NCBI GenBank assembly: GCA_016748015.1
Contig: JAAOMT010000369.1
Span: 124,001-188,000 of the forward strand
Reading direction: 5' to 3'
From: Geosiphon pyriformis
Lineage: Eukaryota; Glomeromycota; Glomeromycetes; Archaeosporales; Geosiphonaceae
Length of the DNA stretch: 64,000 nucleotides
Position numbers and translations under genes: made by a program. The first letter of the stretch is position 1; every line of letters starts with the position of its first letter. Below, one piece after another: positions 44,738 through 57,632 of the stretch. Under the pieces are notes generated by a model. It was not told where the DNA came from. It saw nothing but the letters and a program-made list of their open reading frames with translations, and ran no database searches.

Positions 44738-47700
44738 CTATCTACCTATATAAACTGAGACCATGTTCTTAATATCTGAAAAAAACTGACAAGACTTATA
44801 AAACTTAAAACTAACACCAAATGCATCAGCAATATCCAATAACCTGACTACATCAGCTGAAAACACCACTGGAAGACCAGAAACCAAGACAGGAACAAAA
44901 CCATCAAATAGGATCAAGCCACATTTTTTCATAACAGCCCAGTGTTTAGTATGTACCAGCCAAATATCATCTCAGAAAGCAAAACAGAATTTGTGCACAA
45001 AAAACACAATATTCTGAACTGCAACTTTAGAGTCTTTAAAAACGGAAGCAGATTCACGATACCAAGACAAAGCCCTTATACAAAGCAGTACCAACTACAA
45101 TATCGGAAACACAAGCATGCAATAACTGCAATACACAAGAAGAAAAGCGAGATAAACCTGAGCGTGACTCTCATGCCAATGCATGAGCTTCCATCAAATG
45201 GGCATGATCAGCAACATCAAAAGGGCAAGAGAAAACATGGTCCAAGACCTTGACATTTCCACAGAACAAACACACCACATTAGGATAGCACTTATTATAA
45301 AGCCACTTACATACTACAACAAGAAGACGGCAATACAATGCCTTTATAAAGTATGAATGGAGGCCAGCAGTATGTGCATTGGTAAAACCAGCAGCCAAGT
45401 GAGAATCAGAATACCACACCAAAAAAGATCTGGACCAATCAATATCAGCATGCAAGCTATCTGCCAGGATATGGAAGCTGGAACCAACTTCCCAACATGA
45501 ATAATGAATAAATTGAAAAATATCATGAATGAAATACCAAGAATTACCAAAGACAATTGTGCCATTAGTTTGAAGAAACTGTTCATTAATCATGTAAGAT
45601 AAGCATTTATCAAAGAAAGTAGCAGTCCTAGCCAGAGCATCAGCACACTCATTGCCAGGGACACCAGAGTGACCTCTAACTTTAATCCAATTCACATCCA
45701 AATTCTTGCAACAAATGACATTAACAATATGATGACACTTGACCCAACACTGATTCCTAAAATCTGGATAAGCCAACACAGACTCTGATTTGCATGTGTT
45801 CAGAACAGTCTGGCTGTCTGAAAACAAGTTGACAAAATGTGAAGGAGGAATACACTCAAGAGCCAGAGCAATGGCCTGCAACTCCATCATAGTAGAAGAG
45901 ACCAAACTCAAAACCCCAACACCCAGGCCCAAATCAATATCCTCAAAAAAAACAGCAGCACCAGCCATCATATTAGAAGTACTCAGATTGTTCAAAGATC
46001 CATCTGTGTATACAAAAAGACAAGCAGCATTAACATGCAACAACTCAATGCCAATGACACCAAAATCAAGAGACTGAAGGACATCGAAGAAGACATCCAA
46101 AAGTAGGGAGCAAACAGAAGGAGAAATTCCACCACCAAGAAAATGCACAGAAAGCTTAAACCAAACAAAAACAGGGCCATAAGGGTTCAGTCATTTCCAT
46201 TGCTTGAAGGTTGGCCACCCAAAAATATTACCATGCTTGTCACACAGCTGGTCTACAAAAGCAACCCCATATTGCCGAAGAGAAGAAACACACTTAAAAT
46301 AACTAGGCTCTTTAAGAACAAGAGACATAGGAGTACAACCCCAATAATGAAATGCACTTGTCAGAGAGCTGCCCAAGGACAAATCACATCCAGAAAAAAT
46401 GTGGACCACACCAGCTAAAAAATTGTTAGAGGAGTTGACTCTAATACAAACTGGAAATTGTAGAGGATGGCGAAAACACCAGCTAAGAACCTAAAGATCA
46501 TGAGACTTATGAGAAAACAACTGACCCAAAACACCCAAAAAATTCGCAAAAAAATAATGAAGGCCGATTTGCTCTCAGCCTGAATTTGTTCAAAAGTCTT
46601 TAAACCATACAAGAAGGGATGATGAATTGCATCAGTAGAGAAATCATCTAGGAGACCAGACTTAGACTTCAAGCCCCTACAAATCATAGCATCTCATTTA
46701 TTACAAACACTGAAAGGAATAAAACTAAACTAGATCCTGTAATTGACAATAGAAAAAAGAACTGCTGACACCAAATATGCAAATTGCTTATCCAAAATCA
46801 CCTTTCTCAGAATGAAATTGACAAAAAACCAAACATCCGAATGCACTTTTGTCATGCTAGGTTTTGACAGACCCCCAGAAGACAAAAAAATACCCAAATA
46901 ACAATGAGGTTCCCCCTTTTTGGCAACAGAAATAGGCAAGCCACTGACAGTCAGATGAGAATTAGAAACCCGGCAGTTAATGGGAATGGCCACAGTCTTG
47001 TTATTATTTATAGAAATATCATTCAACCTAAAAAACTCATTAGCAACATTGAGAATGTATTGTGTAGCAGTCTGACTACTACCAACCCAAATTGTATTAT
47101 CGACGAAAACATCAGCAGTAAAAAATGATGTTAACCCAGTTTAAGATTCCACCTGGCCCGACTTGGAGACAAAATGAGAATTCAGTCTGTAATCACATAC
47201 ACTTTCCTGCCTTTTAACTTCACATAGAAGCAAATCATAGAATATGCGCCAAAGAAGAGATGAAAAAACTTCCACCTGGTCTAAACTATTATGAACTCAA
47301 TACCCATCAGTTAAGCCAAAGTCTGTCATCACTCTGTTAACTTGACCATTGTGAATATTTCCAAAAAACCTAATAAACCTGTCACACATTTTGATCCTAA
47401 CCAAACTCTTCCTGAGATGTTCCCAATTCACAGAATCATAGGCCTTATGCATATCTTGCAAAACCAGCCACAGTTCATGGTTTTTTTCCAATGCATCCTT
47501 AATTACCAAACTGATGGCAAAAATAAGCAACTGTGTAGTTGTACTCTTTAACACAGAGAAATTGTCTCCATGTAAAACATCATAAGTACTGCAAGCTGAA
47601 GAAATCCTGTCTGAAAGAATCTTGAAAAAGATCTTGTGAGCGGCCTCGATCAGCACAATAGGATGGGTATTTGTAAGAACATCTTTCCACTTATATGGCT

Positions 47701-49408
47701 TAGAAATCATCAAGACCTAAGCCTCCCTCTAAGGCCCAGATACTGATTCACAAGTTAGACACAGATTCAAGAGCACAGAAAGCATAGCCAAAACTGAGCT
47801 GTCATAGTGTTTCCACAATTCATTAGAGATGCCAGAAAGTTCAGCTGTTTCCATTAGGCAGATCAGAGATCACCACAAACAATTCATCAAAACCAATCAG
47901 ACACATTACACCAGAAAATGCACCATTAAAAACATAATCCAAAGACTAATATTGGCGAATCCAATCATCAGAGATATCTGACACTACCCTGCGCTTTCTT
48001 GTCCAACTTTTCATAATCTCATCTACTTTAGATTTAACCAAATTGGGCTCCAAAACCAACTCATTATCTACAACTAAATGATCCAATACCACTTTACAAA
48101 AAGGATGTTCCAGCACACTTCTAATAGTACGATCTTTATCCAATTTGAAACTTTTTATTCTATTGGCAATGGTCTGTCTGATGCAAGATTCTTCAGCATA
48201 CTTGAATTCCAGAAACTTGAAAGAACAGTAAAACTTCCACACTCTCGCCAACCCAGAACAGATAGCATCAAAAGTAGAACCTGAAAAAAAAAGAGACTTC
48301 ACTTCAGCTGCACCACCAGAGTTCAACCCATTCCATGTACCCAGTAGTGAAACAAAATCATCACTCAAAACCAAATGAAAAGCTTTCACCAGTCTGAACA
48401 CCAGCAACTCCAGTTTATGAAACTTAAAAGACACTTTGGTAAAAACACTGTCATAATCTTTGAACCATTTCCTCTTGAATGTCTTATCAGCCAAAGAACA
48501 CATGATACCATGAATAATGTTCCACATTGCATCCAGATCCAAAAACCTCTCAGCCATCTTGAATATACTCGAAAACACAGCAACATTAGCAGCTATGGCA
48601 TTCCTAAATTTGCACCACTTTTTTTCATTAACACCTTTGACGTTGTACTTCTAACAATTCTTGTTTGTCTGTTTGTGCAGTAATGACAGCTGAACATCCA
48701 ACAAACCACCCAGGCTTACAAAGACAGAAACAGCTGCATGATCAGTATCAAAATAGTTCACAACACCAGCAACACTATGACCCACCATTGCATTGACCAA
48801 ATTTGAGGAGACAAACACATAATCAATCATCTTAGCAATTCCACAAGAATTGCACCATATAGGTATCTTGGCAAATGCACTTCCAGCCAAAGAATTAACC
48901 AGACCCAAATCAAAACATTTCTTGAAACTGGCACATTTGCGAAAGCCATCCTCATTAAAGTCACTATTAAGAATAACAAAAGAAGACTCATTTATAGCCT
49001 TTGCGATAAAAAAATTGATATCACCAGCCTGAGAGAACCGAACCACCAAGGAAGCACCAGCATACAGTCCCAAAATTGACACAGAAAGCTTATTCTTAAA
49101 AAGCAACCTGACACAGAAGATCTGACCAGGCACCTCAGAAACTTTGCATACATAACAAGCTAGAGAAGTGTCCATAATAATAGCTATACAGAACTCAGAT
49201 AACTAGAATCCACATCAGAAGTGAAAACACGGACACCATCAAACCTGTTTATGATCTATGAACGGATTTTATCTTTCAATTTAGTCTGGGTAACAATAGA
49301 AATCAAATTGTTTATTTTCTTATGCCAATGAACTATATCACCCTGTTTTGCAGAATTATTTATTTCTCTGACATTGCACATAGCAATTTTCCAAATTAAA
49401 TTAGTCAT
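44738..49408 (-). pseudogene. LINE-D ORF2 (endonuclease / RT / RNase H)
   Basis: ATG at 49406-49408 in an intact ATGA overlap. Endonuclease (48651-49447) has MCNVREIN, TQTKLK, GLYAGAS, NSDFNEDG, MIDYVFVSSNLV and TDHAAV, so most catalytic residues are kept. The linker 47946-48578 includes VVLDHLVVDNELVLEP. RT (46730-47713) has HPIVLIEAAHKIFFKILSDR and LQDMHKAYDSVNW; motif C near 47095 reads ADVFVDNTIWVG, so the second Asp is Asn. RNase H (45171-46148) has VYTDGSL, MELQAI, LFSDSQ and VRGHSGVPGNECADALA, apparently intact. The zinc motif CLFCGNVKVLDHVFSC is followed by the C-terminal domain (44738-44932, ending VYIGR). At least four frame changes and several stops make it inactive. Confidence 0.85.
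49405..49408 (-). promoter_or_regulatory. ATGA stop-start overlap of LINE-D ORF1/ORF2
   Basis: Minus strand ATGA: ORF1 ends SQ-TGA, ORF2 starts ATG-ACT (MTNLIWKI). Same geometry as LINE-A. Confidence 0.75.
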
Positions 49409-51451
49409 TGAGATGGAAAAGGAGCTGACAAATCCAAACCAGAACACAAAGAATTCAATCTTGTTAAAACCAAACCAACCGATACCTTCAGAGCCATTAT
49501 TTTTGATTCCAAACTATCTACCTTAGTGGTAAGAACCTTTGAGCTGCTCAAGCTTAGTTTAGAGATGGTATTTCCAACCACTAGAGAAAAAAGTGGAGAG
49601 GGCGAAGGCACTACCACACTATCCACAGCCATATCCGAAATCAAAGCTGAGCCCATAAGAGAATCAACAACAGAGAGAATGATACAAGAAGAAGAAAAAA
49701 TTGGCACCAATTTTACAAAGCTTAATTTCCTCAGAATTTCAGAGACTTGATCTAATAAAATCTCCATGACATGCTTCAAAGAAGCCATGCAGTCAGTCAA
49801 ACCAGAATTATCAAGAGAGTCAGAAGCCACCACCAAAGGCTTTGCACTCAAAGTTGAACCAGCACCAGAAGGAACTGATGAAAACACATGAGAAGATAAG
49901 TCACTAGCAACTTGCACCCAAGTTTTTCCACCAAAAGATACCAGACAGACAACTGGAGCCTGTTTTCTCTTATAAATATTAGCCAAACAGATCTGATCTT
50001 GAGAAGATACCACCTGTCTATGATGAACTCCAGAATTCTCACCAACCAAACACATATTAGAAATATGACCAAAACACTCACACTTGGCACAATAAGCCAA
50101 AGAAAGACCAGCCCAATGTAAATTCACACCTTTATAAACAGGAATAGAACCAATAACAGCCAATTTGAATGCCTTATTAGCAAAACACACAATCACACAT
50201 CTATTATACATGTAAGAACTAGGATTACAGCCAATAAAACAAGTTTTCCCACCATAAAAGTTTACCAAATCTGACAAATCATGAGCAGTGGTGCCAATTG
50301 GAATTGTGTACAACAAAGTCCAATGATGATCTCTAGCCATTCACAAATTCTTGTCATTTAATGCCAATACTACACAAACAGAATCTTTACCCATGAGAAC
50401 TGACTATTTGGAAGCAACCAAGCTAGCCACATTTGATGACTCAAATTTCACTAAAGCTTTTTGCCAAAGTCCAATCAGTTGCATCCTAATCGAGATCACA
50501 TGACCAAACTTAGAAAAAACTGACTCAATTACCAATCTGAGAAGATCCACTGGGATTTTCTTGACTATTACTTCCCAATCTGAATGGATGTTTGGCTTCT
50601 TAACATCAATATTTACCAGAATTTTTTCACTGACTGCCAATTCCTTGGCCTTAATTAAACTCAACTTGAAAGTAAAAGAAGATCTAATGATGCCTGAAAA
50701 CTTTGAAGGAGCAGACACATCCCAAAACCGTCAACTCAATAGAAAATCTTTTTCACAGCAATTAACTTGTCATCAATAGTTTTGCCAGACAAGGCAGAAG
50801 TTCTAATATCCAATGCAAAAGACTTAACAGGATTAAAAATGTGTTTTTCCGATGCACGTGACCCGATAGAGTGTAATTTTTTGGAACCTGCAAACTTAGG
50901 AGACGGAAGAGCCACCATATTATCATCATCACTCAAAACATCAAATGAAGGAGTCTTTGGGGGTTTATCTAACATGTATGTGCAAGTGTGTGTTTTCTTG
51001 AAAGTTGTGTTATCCTTCATGTTATTGACCACAGAAGCATTTGAGTCAGCATAACTAATTTCCTTAGTGACAGTATTTTTCAGGTTTTCTAAGTCTGATA
51101 GACTGCTTATACTACTTACTTCACTTTCCATTTCACTGTCCCAAGATCTTGAAAACTTATCATTAGCATTACCAATATCGGTTAGGCCTAGTGAGCCAGC
51201 AGACAAATCTACCACTCCGACATTGACTTTGGGATTTCTAGGCTTCTTGTAAGACGCACTATGAGAGTACACACTATTAATTCTTTTTTTTTTGCATCAG
51301 GCTGGGTCCTCATATCAACAGAAGTAGAACCAAAGCCATCAGCAACAAGACTTGCTGGTTCCATGTCCACAAACAAAGGTACATCTGAAAAAATAGTTGA
51401 AAATATATAAAGGGAAAAGGGAGTAAGAAAAAACTTTTCCTTCAGTAACAA
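49405..51451 (-). pseudogene. LINE-D ORF1 (RNA-binding protein)
   Basis: Reads from about 51451 (MLLKEKFF; an internal MEPASLVADGFGS may be the real start). Frame shifts occur at an A-run near 51285 and near 50725. The N-terminal region is Ser/Asp-rich. RRM-like strands VIVKKIPVDL and WQKALVKFES lie at 50404-50600, then a Trp-to-TAG at 50404. A second RRM-like part (TLLYTIPIGTTAHDLSDL) runs from 50340, with a CCHC knuckle CAKCECFGHISNMC near 50070-50110. The C-terminal heptad-like tail TTKVDSLESKIMALKVSVG ends at the ATGA. It probably coats element RNA. Confidence 0.75.
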
Positions 51452-51516
51452 CTTGCTTTTATTGTGACCGGGGGATCAACAAGAGAAAGTTTTTTATGTT
51501 TATTTTTATAATTATT

Positions 51517-51529
51517 ACTTTATTATTAT
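51517..51529. repeat. LINE-D target-site duplication, right copy
   Basis: ACTTTATTATTAT, as at 44594-44606. Confidence 0.6.
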
Positions 51530-53545
51530 ACAAACTTCCAAAAAATCTGATAAAATACAAACACATTTTAATCTTAATTAACAGTTATATAAATGATATC
51601 ATCTAATAAAATTATAAGCTTTTTACATATTCTAAAAAACTAATTATAATTTTTTGCTTTCTTTTAAAGCATTTTCAATTATTAAACCAATAACAAAAAT
51701 AAGTATTTATGTTAATATGTTTTTTAAAACTAAGAAATTACTACTATACAAAATATTAAATCTATTACAAACAGAATTTTCTATACTGTTTTAATTAAAG
51801 TTATTAGTTTGGTATTATTTAAAGTTTTTTTTTAATCATATAGTTTTAGAATTATAAAAACTCAGGTTTTTTTTACTGTACAAAAACTTTATTTAATATT
51901 AAGCACAAATTAATAATGTTTAATAAGCAATCTAAAATTTAAGTATCATCATGCTTTCAAAACTTATTAAAAATACCAAATAAGCCAGCAGTTTTTTTAT
52001 CAAACCACTCCTTAATAATATATAATAGCTTATTAAATATAATTTTATTTATTATCTCTAAAAACACTTTATTATTAATATAGTTTGAAAAAACATATTG
52101 ATGATTTTATTAGTCAGATAGCATATTGAGCACTAAGTATTTTCTTGTTTATTTTTCTATAATTGTGTTAATTTTAGATTTAATTTTATCTGGTTTTAAA
52201 ATCAGTTTTTTATCTATTACTAAATGGTCAAATACTATTTTGTGAAATAATCATTTCAAGATATTTTTGATTATATATCCTTTATTAGAACAAAAATTTT
52301 CTATTTACTTATCAATTGTTTTTTTAATAAAAACATCTCTAACAGTCTTTGATTTATAATACTTGAACTTTTTATATTTTTTTTTAATCTTTAACAAATG
52401 ATTGATAATATTAACTAACTCTTTATTATCATTAATTATGATACAAACTCTAAATGCTTTATTATTATTAATAGTAAATTATATTCTAATAAGACAATTG
52501 GCTTTTAAAATATTATCTAAGTTTAAATTTTTCATAATTTTAATTATTAAAAATTTTAATTTAAAAAACCTAAATAATTGTTTATTTCTTAAAGAACTGA
52601 ACTTATTAAACTAATATTTAAAAAACATTTAATTAACAAAATTTACTACTATTTTTCTTAATATCTTTTATATTACATTTAAATTACCATAATTTTTGTA
52701 TTATCAAAATTATATTACTATCAAAAATTTAACTAATAACTATTTTCTAAAATATAACTACTTAATTTTATTAGCATATTTAATTTTAAACTTCCAATAA
52801 TTTCTATTAACTTGTTTACAGATATTATTAAAATAAATATTTAAAAAACCACCCAAACCAATCAAAACCAAAACCACTTTGTAATTAGTGTTAAAAAAAT
52901 CAAACACAGAATTGATTCTATAACCTACAATCACAAATATTAAGCTTATACTTACAAAAATATAACTTAAAATCTTTTTAACATTTCTAAAATTGCTTTA
53001 AATAGAAGTTTTAATCAAAAAATATTTATTAAATATATTAATCAACTTTAAATTCAAACAGAACTTGTAACTTGTATTCTTTTTAATTTTAGTTTTATTG
53101 AAATTCTTACTCAAGATCACAAAAAAGCTAAAGTTAACTGTTTTGGCAATAAAAAAATTGATTTTTAGAGTCTGACCAAATTTAGTCTTAGCAAAAGTAC
53201 CAGTATACAAACCAAAAATCATAATTAAAAGCTTGTTTTTAAACAAAAAACAAACTGAAATAATATGGCTTAAGATCTTTTTTATTTTTAAAACATAACA
53301 AGCCAATAAACTATATATAATAATAATAATATTAATATCATAAAAACTTTTATTTAGACCAAATATAAAAATATAAACTCTATTTAACTTATTTATAATT
53401 TATAACTAATACTAGATTTTAATTTTGTTTCTGTAATAATAAATATTATGTTATTTAAATTAATATATTAATTTACTAATTTGTTTTGCAAAATCAGTAA
53501 AACTGCATTTTAAAACTGCAAATCTATTATTAATATCTAATATAA
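51530..53545 (-). pseudogene. LINE-C ORF2, endonuclease to RT start
   Basis: Minus-strand relics. The endonuclease lies at 52998-53306 (LFKNKLLIMIFGLYTGTFAK and ILSKNFNKTK for GLYAGAS and GDFNKN). The linker near 52190-52260 reads FDHLVIDKKLILKPDKI beside LDHLVVDNELVLEPNLV of LINE-D. The start of RT lies near 51535-51570 (YFIRFFGSLY). Strong drift toward Lys, Asn, Ile and Phe. The ORF2 start is not discernible; the boundary with ORF1 is set by homology only. Confidence 0.55.
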
Positions 53546-54830
53546 CTAGTAAACAAAACTTTATTTCAAAAAAAAAGCCAATTTCAATAAATTATTTTAT
53601 ACAGAAAAAGACAAAAATAAAGAATTACTAATAATTTCTGTTCAAAAAATGTTTCTAAAAGACATTAGACAAGTAATATGAATAGAATATTTGATATAAA
53701 TAGTTACTAATCTGCTTTTATTTGTATTTAAAAAAACTTTATAAAAAGAGCTGTCTATAAAAATTTTTTTACTTTTAATACAGTTAATTAATATATGTCT
53801 TATTTTTTTATATTTAGTACATATGATTAAATCTAAATAAAACCAATACAAATTGATGCTCTTTAATATTAATATGGTTTTTTTAATAATATCCAATAAA
53901 TTAGCAGAATTAAAACTTACTACAGCATATTTAACTTGAACATAAGTAATTAAATAACAATTTATTATGTTTTTTTATTAATTAATTTAATAAAATTTTA
54001 AATATTATAAGTGTTTGTTTTTACTAGCAATATATAGAACAGTGTTTTATTATAGTTTTTTGCATTTTATGTTTTCTTGTTTACATTAGTTCTAGCAATA
54101 TATATAGTATTTTTTTTTATTAAAATAAATTATTTTGCTGTAATTAAATAACATAATTTAATTAAACAAATTCTATTACAGTTTTCTGCTATAGCTTTAC
54201 TAATTGTATTTTAATTGATTTAATTATGTTAAATTCAGAAAATACAGTATACATATTTTAATAAATGTTCTAATTAGTATTTTTTTAATTATTACAGTTT
54301 AATCTAAGCACTTAGCCAATTTTTTAAAATTAGTGTTTACCAAAATTTTTGTATTTCTTGTCTTATTTAATGTTAATACTATACTTAATTTAAAAGTGAA
54401 CATTACTTTAATAATTTCAACAAATTTTAAGAAAGTAAATATTTTTCTAAAACTATTAATGCTTGAAAATAATTTTTTGATAATTTTAAGTTTTTTTTGG
54501 GCCAACTTTTTTTTAACTGCTTTCAAATTTAAATTTAAAGCAAATAATTTTTTGATTAAGACTTAAACCAAATTTTTAAAAAAAAAACAATATAATCTTA
54601 TTATTTGTGTTATTATTATTACTTTTGTTAAAAAATTTAATCTTTCTCAAAGACTTGTTAACTATCAACTTGGTAACTATTTTTTTGTTTTTAAAAGTTA
54701 TGTTAGTATTAACTATATTAATTTTATTTTTATTACTATAGCTTACACTAGTATCTTTGACCAAATAGTTCTTTTTTATGTTTATATTTTTTGATTTGAT
54801 TATATTATTTGTTATAACATTCATAAATTT
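53546..54830 (-). pseudogene. LINE-C ORF1, heavily drifted
   Basis: Minus strand. 54576-54824 is the N-terminal part; 54299-54526 contains KKLFSSINSFRKIFTFLKFVE, matching KIFYSVDGFG...SKFSGI of relatives, and TNFKKLAKCLD. 53642-53896 contains SINLYWFYLDLIICTKYKKIRHILINC, the remnant of the second RRM-like strand plus the knuckle, with only some Cys/His left. Assignment is by order and a few anchor words; it could not encode a working protein. Confidence 0.5.
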
Positions 54831-55688
54831 ACTTTAAAAAACAGCAAAACCAGAACTATTTTTATTATTATTTAGAATATTGTTCTTATGTTTTTTTTTT
54901 GAAAACAAATTTTTTTATTTAAGTTGATATTAATATTCTTAATAGCTTTTTTTATAATTACAATATTACTATTATTAATAATTTTGTTATTAAACATAAA
55001 TAGTTTAAAAATATTAAACTAAATAGTAAAAAATAAATAACAAAAAAAAAATATGATAAAAACAAAAAAACTTTTTCTTTAAAATACAGTTTTTTCAAAA
55101 ATTTAGAATAAATAAAAAAAAAAGTTTTTATATTATAATAAAATAGATAATATTAATATATTATTATTATTTAAAAAACTTAAAAAATAATGATAAAAAA
55201 ATTTTTTTAGTTACTTTTAAAAAAAAAATTTATTTTAGTTAATTTCTATAAATTTTATAATTAATAATTATTTTAAAAATTTAAAATTTTCTTTAATAAT
55301 AAAAAAATAAAAAATAAAAATATTATAAACTGTTAATTAATACAACTAATAAATTTGTAATAAAAATAATAAATATTATAAAAAATAAATAAAACAATAA
55401 TACATAATATTAAAATTAAGTATTTAATTAAATAAAAAAATATTTATTTCTAATATTATTAATTATGTATTATATATTAAAAGTATAAAAAAATTGGAAT
55501 TTTTATTTTGTAATTAATTAATAATTAATATATAGTTAAAAAATAAAAATAAATAAAAAAATAGGTTTAAAATAATTTAAAAAATACAAAAAAATTCTAA
55601 TTGATTTTTAATCTAAAATATTTCTTAATAATATTATTAATACAAAAAATTAATATAATTAATATAAAAAATACCAAAATATTAAATA
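54831..55688. other. LINE-C 5' end and AT-rich spacer
   Basis: To about 55128 this is the drifted 5' UTR and N-terminus of LINE-C (minus-strand AAACTTTTTTTTTTATTTATTC resembles the LINE-B 5' end). From 55129 to 55688 it is nearly pure A/T with no gene. ATATTAAATA at 55679-55688 is the left target repeat of LINE-E. Confidence 0.45.
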
Positions 55689-55743
55689 TAAAAACTTCTT
55701 TCTTTTCTTTGTCCCAAATTCCTAAAAAAGAGTCACAAGTTTT

Positions 55744-57632
55744 TTGAAAGAAGTTTTTACAATTCAATACAATAAATTAAAACCATTTCTGCTCAACTAC
55801 AAGACCATTGTTGATCCCAGTATGGCTGCAATGAAGAAGTCTGTTAAGGGCTTTAGTGTGGATACTGTTAGCAAAGATGTTGTCTTTAGGAAGAAAAGAA
55901 AAGAGGGTGTTCTAAAAAACAGTATTGTTCATAAAATGGTTTTACTTGATAAACCAGTTGGTAGTTCTTGGGGGTCTGAAACTGGTGACACCACTGAATC
56001 AGACAGTATAGATATGGAGAGGAAATTCTTGGTTAAGGAAACTAATATGGATTATGGAGAAAGAGATGTTCTTGAAGGGATAGACAGTAACCAAATGCCA
56101 AAGGATCCGAGATTGGTTACCAAGCAGGCTTTGAGTAAGCCTTTGGACAAGATCAACTTTCTGGGTGACAATAATGATAATGACATTCTCCTGGATAAAC
56201 TTGTAGTACTTTCCCCTCCTCTCAAAAAGCTGGTCAATGTGTTTGCTAAGAAGTCTTTTACTTTGGATATTGATTTGATCAATGTTTCTGGAAAATCTGC
56301 TCAGGACAAGCTGGCTGTGGTCAGGAAATTATTTTCAAAAATCAATGGTTTTGGGGGGCCTCTACCCTCTTAAAATTTTTTGGGATCATCCAGACAATGT
56401 TCACTTCCGAATCAAGTTTGATGAAAGCTACTGAGTTGGCTACTGATGTGAAGATCCTGGTAAACACCAATCTTAAAAAATTGTCTAAACATTCAGATCA
56501 GGCTGTGGTGTTAAAAAAGATTCCAATTGAGACATCAACTGAGACTGTACATGTTGCGCTATCCAAGTTTGGTTTAATTAAGTCAATCAAGATACAATTG
56601 ATGGGGCTGTGGCAAAAAGCTGTGGTCAAATTTGAACAGATTGATCATGCTGATTTGGTCGTAGCAAAATGGTCTATCCTAGTTGGAAAAAATGCAGTGC
56701 GTGTTGCCAGATCAGATTTGGACAAAGAAACTTGGAATGTGAGAGACTGTTATAGGACTTTGCTCTACATTTTACCAATGAGCATAAATGCTCATGACAT
56801 TTGGGACTTTGTTTGCTTTGTGAGTGAGAAAACATGTGTAATTGATTATCACCCAGTTACTTATACTCAGACCAGATGTGCCACTGTCTGTTTTGACTTG
56901 GCTGAATTGTTGAATGCCGTCATGGGAACCATGCCTGTGCTAAAAAGTGCTCATTTCCGCTGGTCTTATCTTGGTTCTGTTGTATGTGCAAAGTGTGGGA
57001 AATTTGGTCATTCTTCTCTAGACTGTGTTTTAGGTGGAAAATCTTCTTCTGGTGGCTTGCCACGCTGGGTTTTTTCAGTTACAGATAAAAGCAGGCTGGC
57101 AGCCATTTATGCCAAGCATTCAGCACCTATTGCTTGTTCTGTCTCTTTTGGCAGTGTCTCATGGGCCAAAATTGTTGGTAGATCCTTTTTTTCTCCTCTC
57201 CCTGTTCGGAATGTTTCATTGAATAATGGCTCCTCTTTGGAGATGAAGCCTACCCTTCCTGTTGTGAGAGATTTAGAAAAAAGGTTCGCTGTTTTGGAAA
57301 GCAGTATCACCAACTTTGCAGGATGAATAGGTGAGTTGGCTAAGAGGTTGGACTCATTCATGCCAACAGTTTTCCAGCCTAGCCCTGAATGTCAGCTGTT
57401 GGTGACTCCCCCCCCATTACAGGATCAGGTGGGTAATATAGTGATGAGAGAGGGCTCGGATAAGGCCACTGGTGGTAATATTGCTGCAATATCAGTTTCT
57501 TTTGCATCGTCTGAGGTGAAAAGGCTAGAGAGTATGTTGGAAGGACTTTCTGCTTCAGTTCTGAGTCTAATGGCAAGATTTGATGGTTTGATCCTGGCTA
57601 GTAGTGCGCTTCCTATATCCCTTTCTCAATAA
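55744..57632 (+). pseudogene. LINE-E ORF1 (RNA-binding protein), two lesions
   Basis: Only two breaks: a frameshift in the G-run near 56350 and a TGA at 57324-57326 at a probable Trp codon. TTG at 55744 is only a convenient start; ATG codons at 55822 and 55831 are in frame. RRM-like strands VVLKKIPIET and WQKAVVKFEQ lie at about 56505-56640. The second RRM-like segment (TLLYILPMSINAHDIWDF) starts near 56757. The CCHC knuckle CAKCGKFGHSSLDC is at about 56987-57028. Spacer and heptad-like tail KRLESMLEGLSASVLSLMAR end at TAA 57630-57632, which was probably TGA in an ATGA overlap. Confidence 0.8.
57629..57632 (+). promoter_or_regulatory. Decayed ATGA overlap (ATAA) of LINE-E
   Basis: ATAA where A and D have ATGA: one G-to-A change keeps an ORF1 stop (TAA) but destroys the ORF2 ATG. 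LINE-B has the same state at 22538-22541. Confidence 0.65.

Larger units (their letters stand above)
44607..51516 (-). mobile_element. LINE-D, full-length non-LTR retrotransposon inserted in LINE-C
   Basis: About 6.9 kb: 5' UTR (51452-51516), ORF1, ORF2, 3' UTR and an AATAAT-type tail. A 13-bp target repeat flanks it. It has the longest open blocks of the LINEs with E, and the most G+C, so it is comparatively young. The exact 5' end is uncertain by about 30 bases, because 5' ends of relatives start near the ACTTTCTC motif at about 51485. Confidence 0.8.
7410..55128 (-). mobile_element. LINE-C, oldest element, split into three pieces by nested insertions
   Basis: Own sequence is 7410-7776 (C-terminal end and 3' UTR), 42223-44606 (RNase H and RT) and 51530-55128 (RT start, linker, endonuclease, ORF1, 5' UTR), about 6.35 kb in total. 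The gaps are LINE-B (with everything inside it) and LINE-D. At the D site, removing the insert and one 13-bp repeat gives FFGSLYNNKVN then VIINFGL, codon-for-codon like FFGNIHNGQVN / VMTDFGL in LINE-D. At the B site the join gives VHKFTKNYRSVI, matching VHDFCLAFRNDI of LINE-E. The translation is extremely rich in Ile, Asn, Lys, Phe and Tyr, and the FxDD box reads FVNNT. The 3' edge near 7410 and the 5' edge near 55128 are approximate. Confidence 0.75.

Noticed and set aside
45790-46077. Open frames on the strand opposite the LINE and Gypsy coding regions
   Set aside because: They mirror conserved coding blocks on the other strand and have no independent motif or start context.
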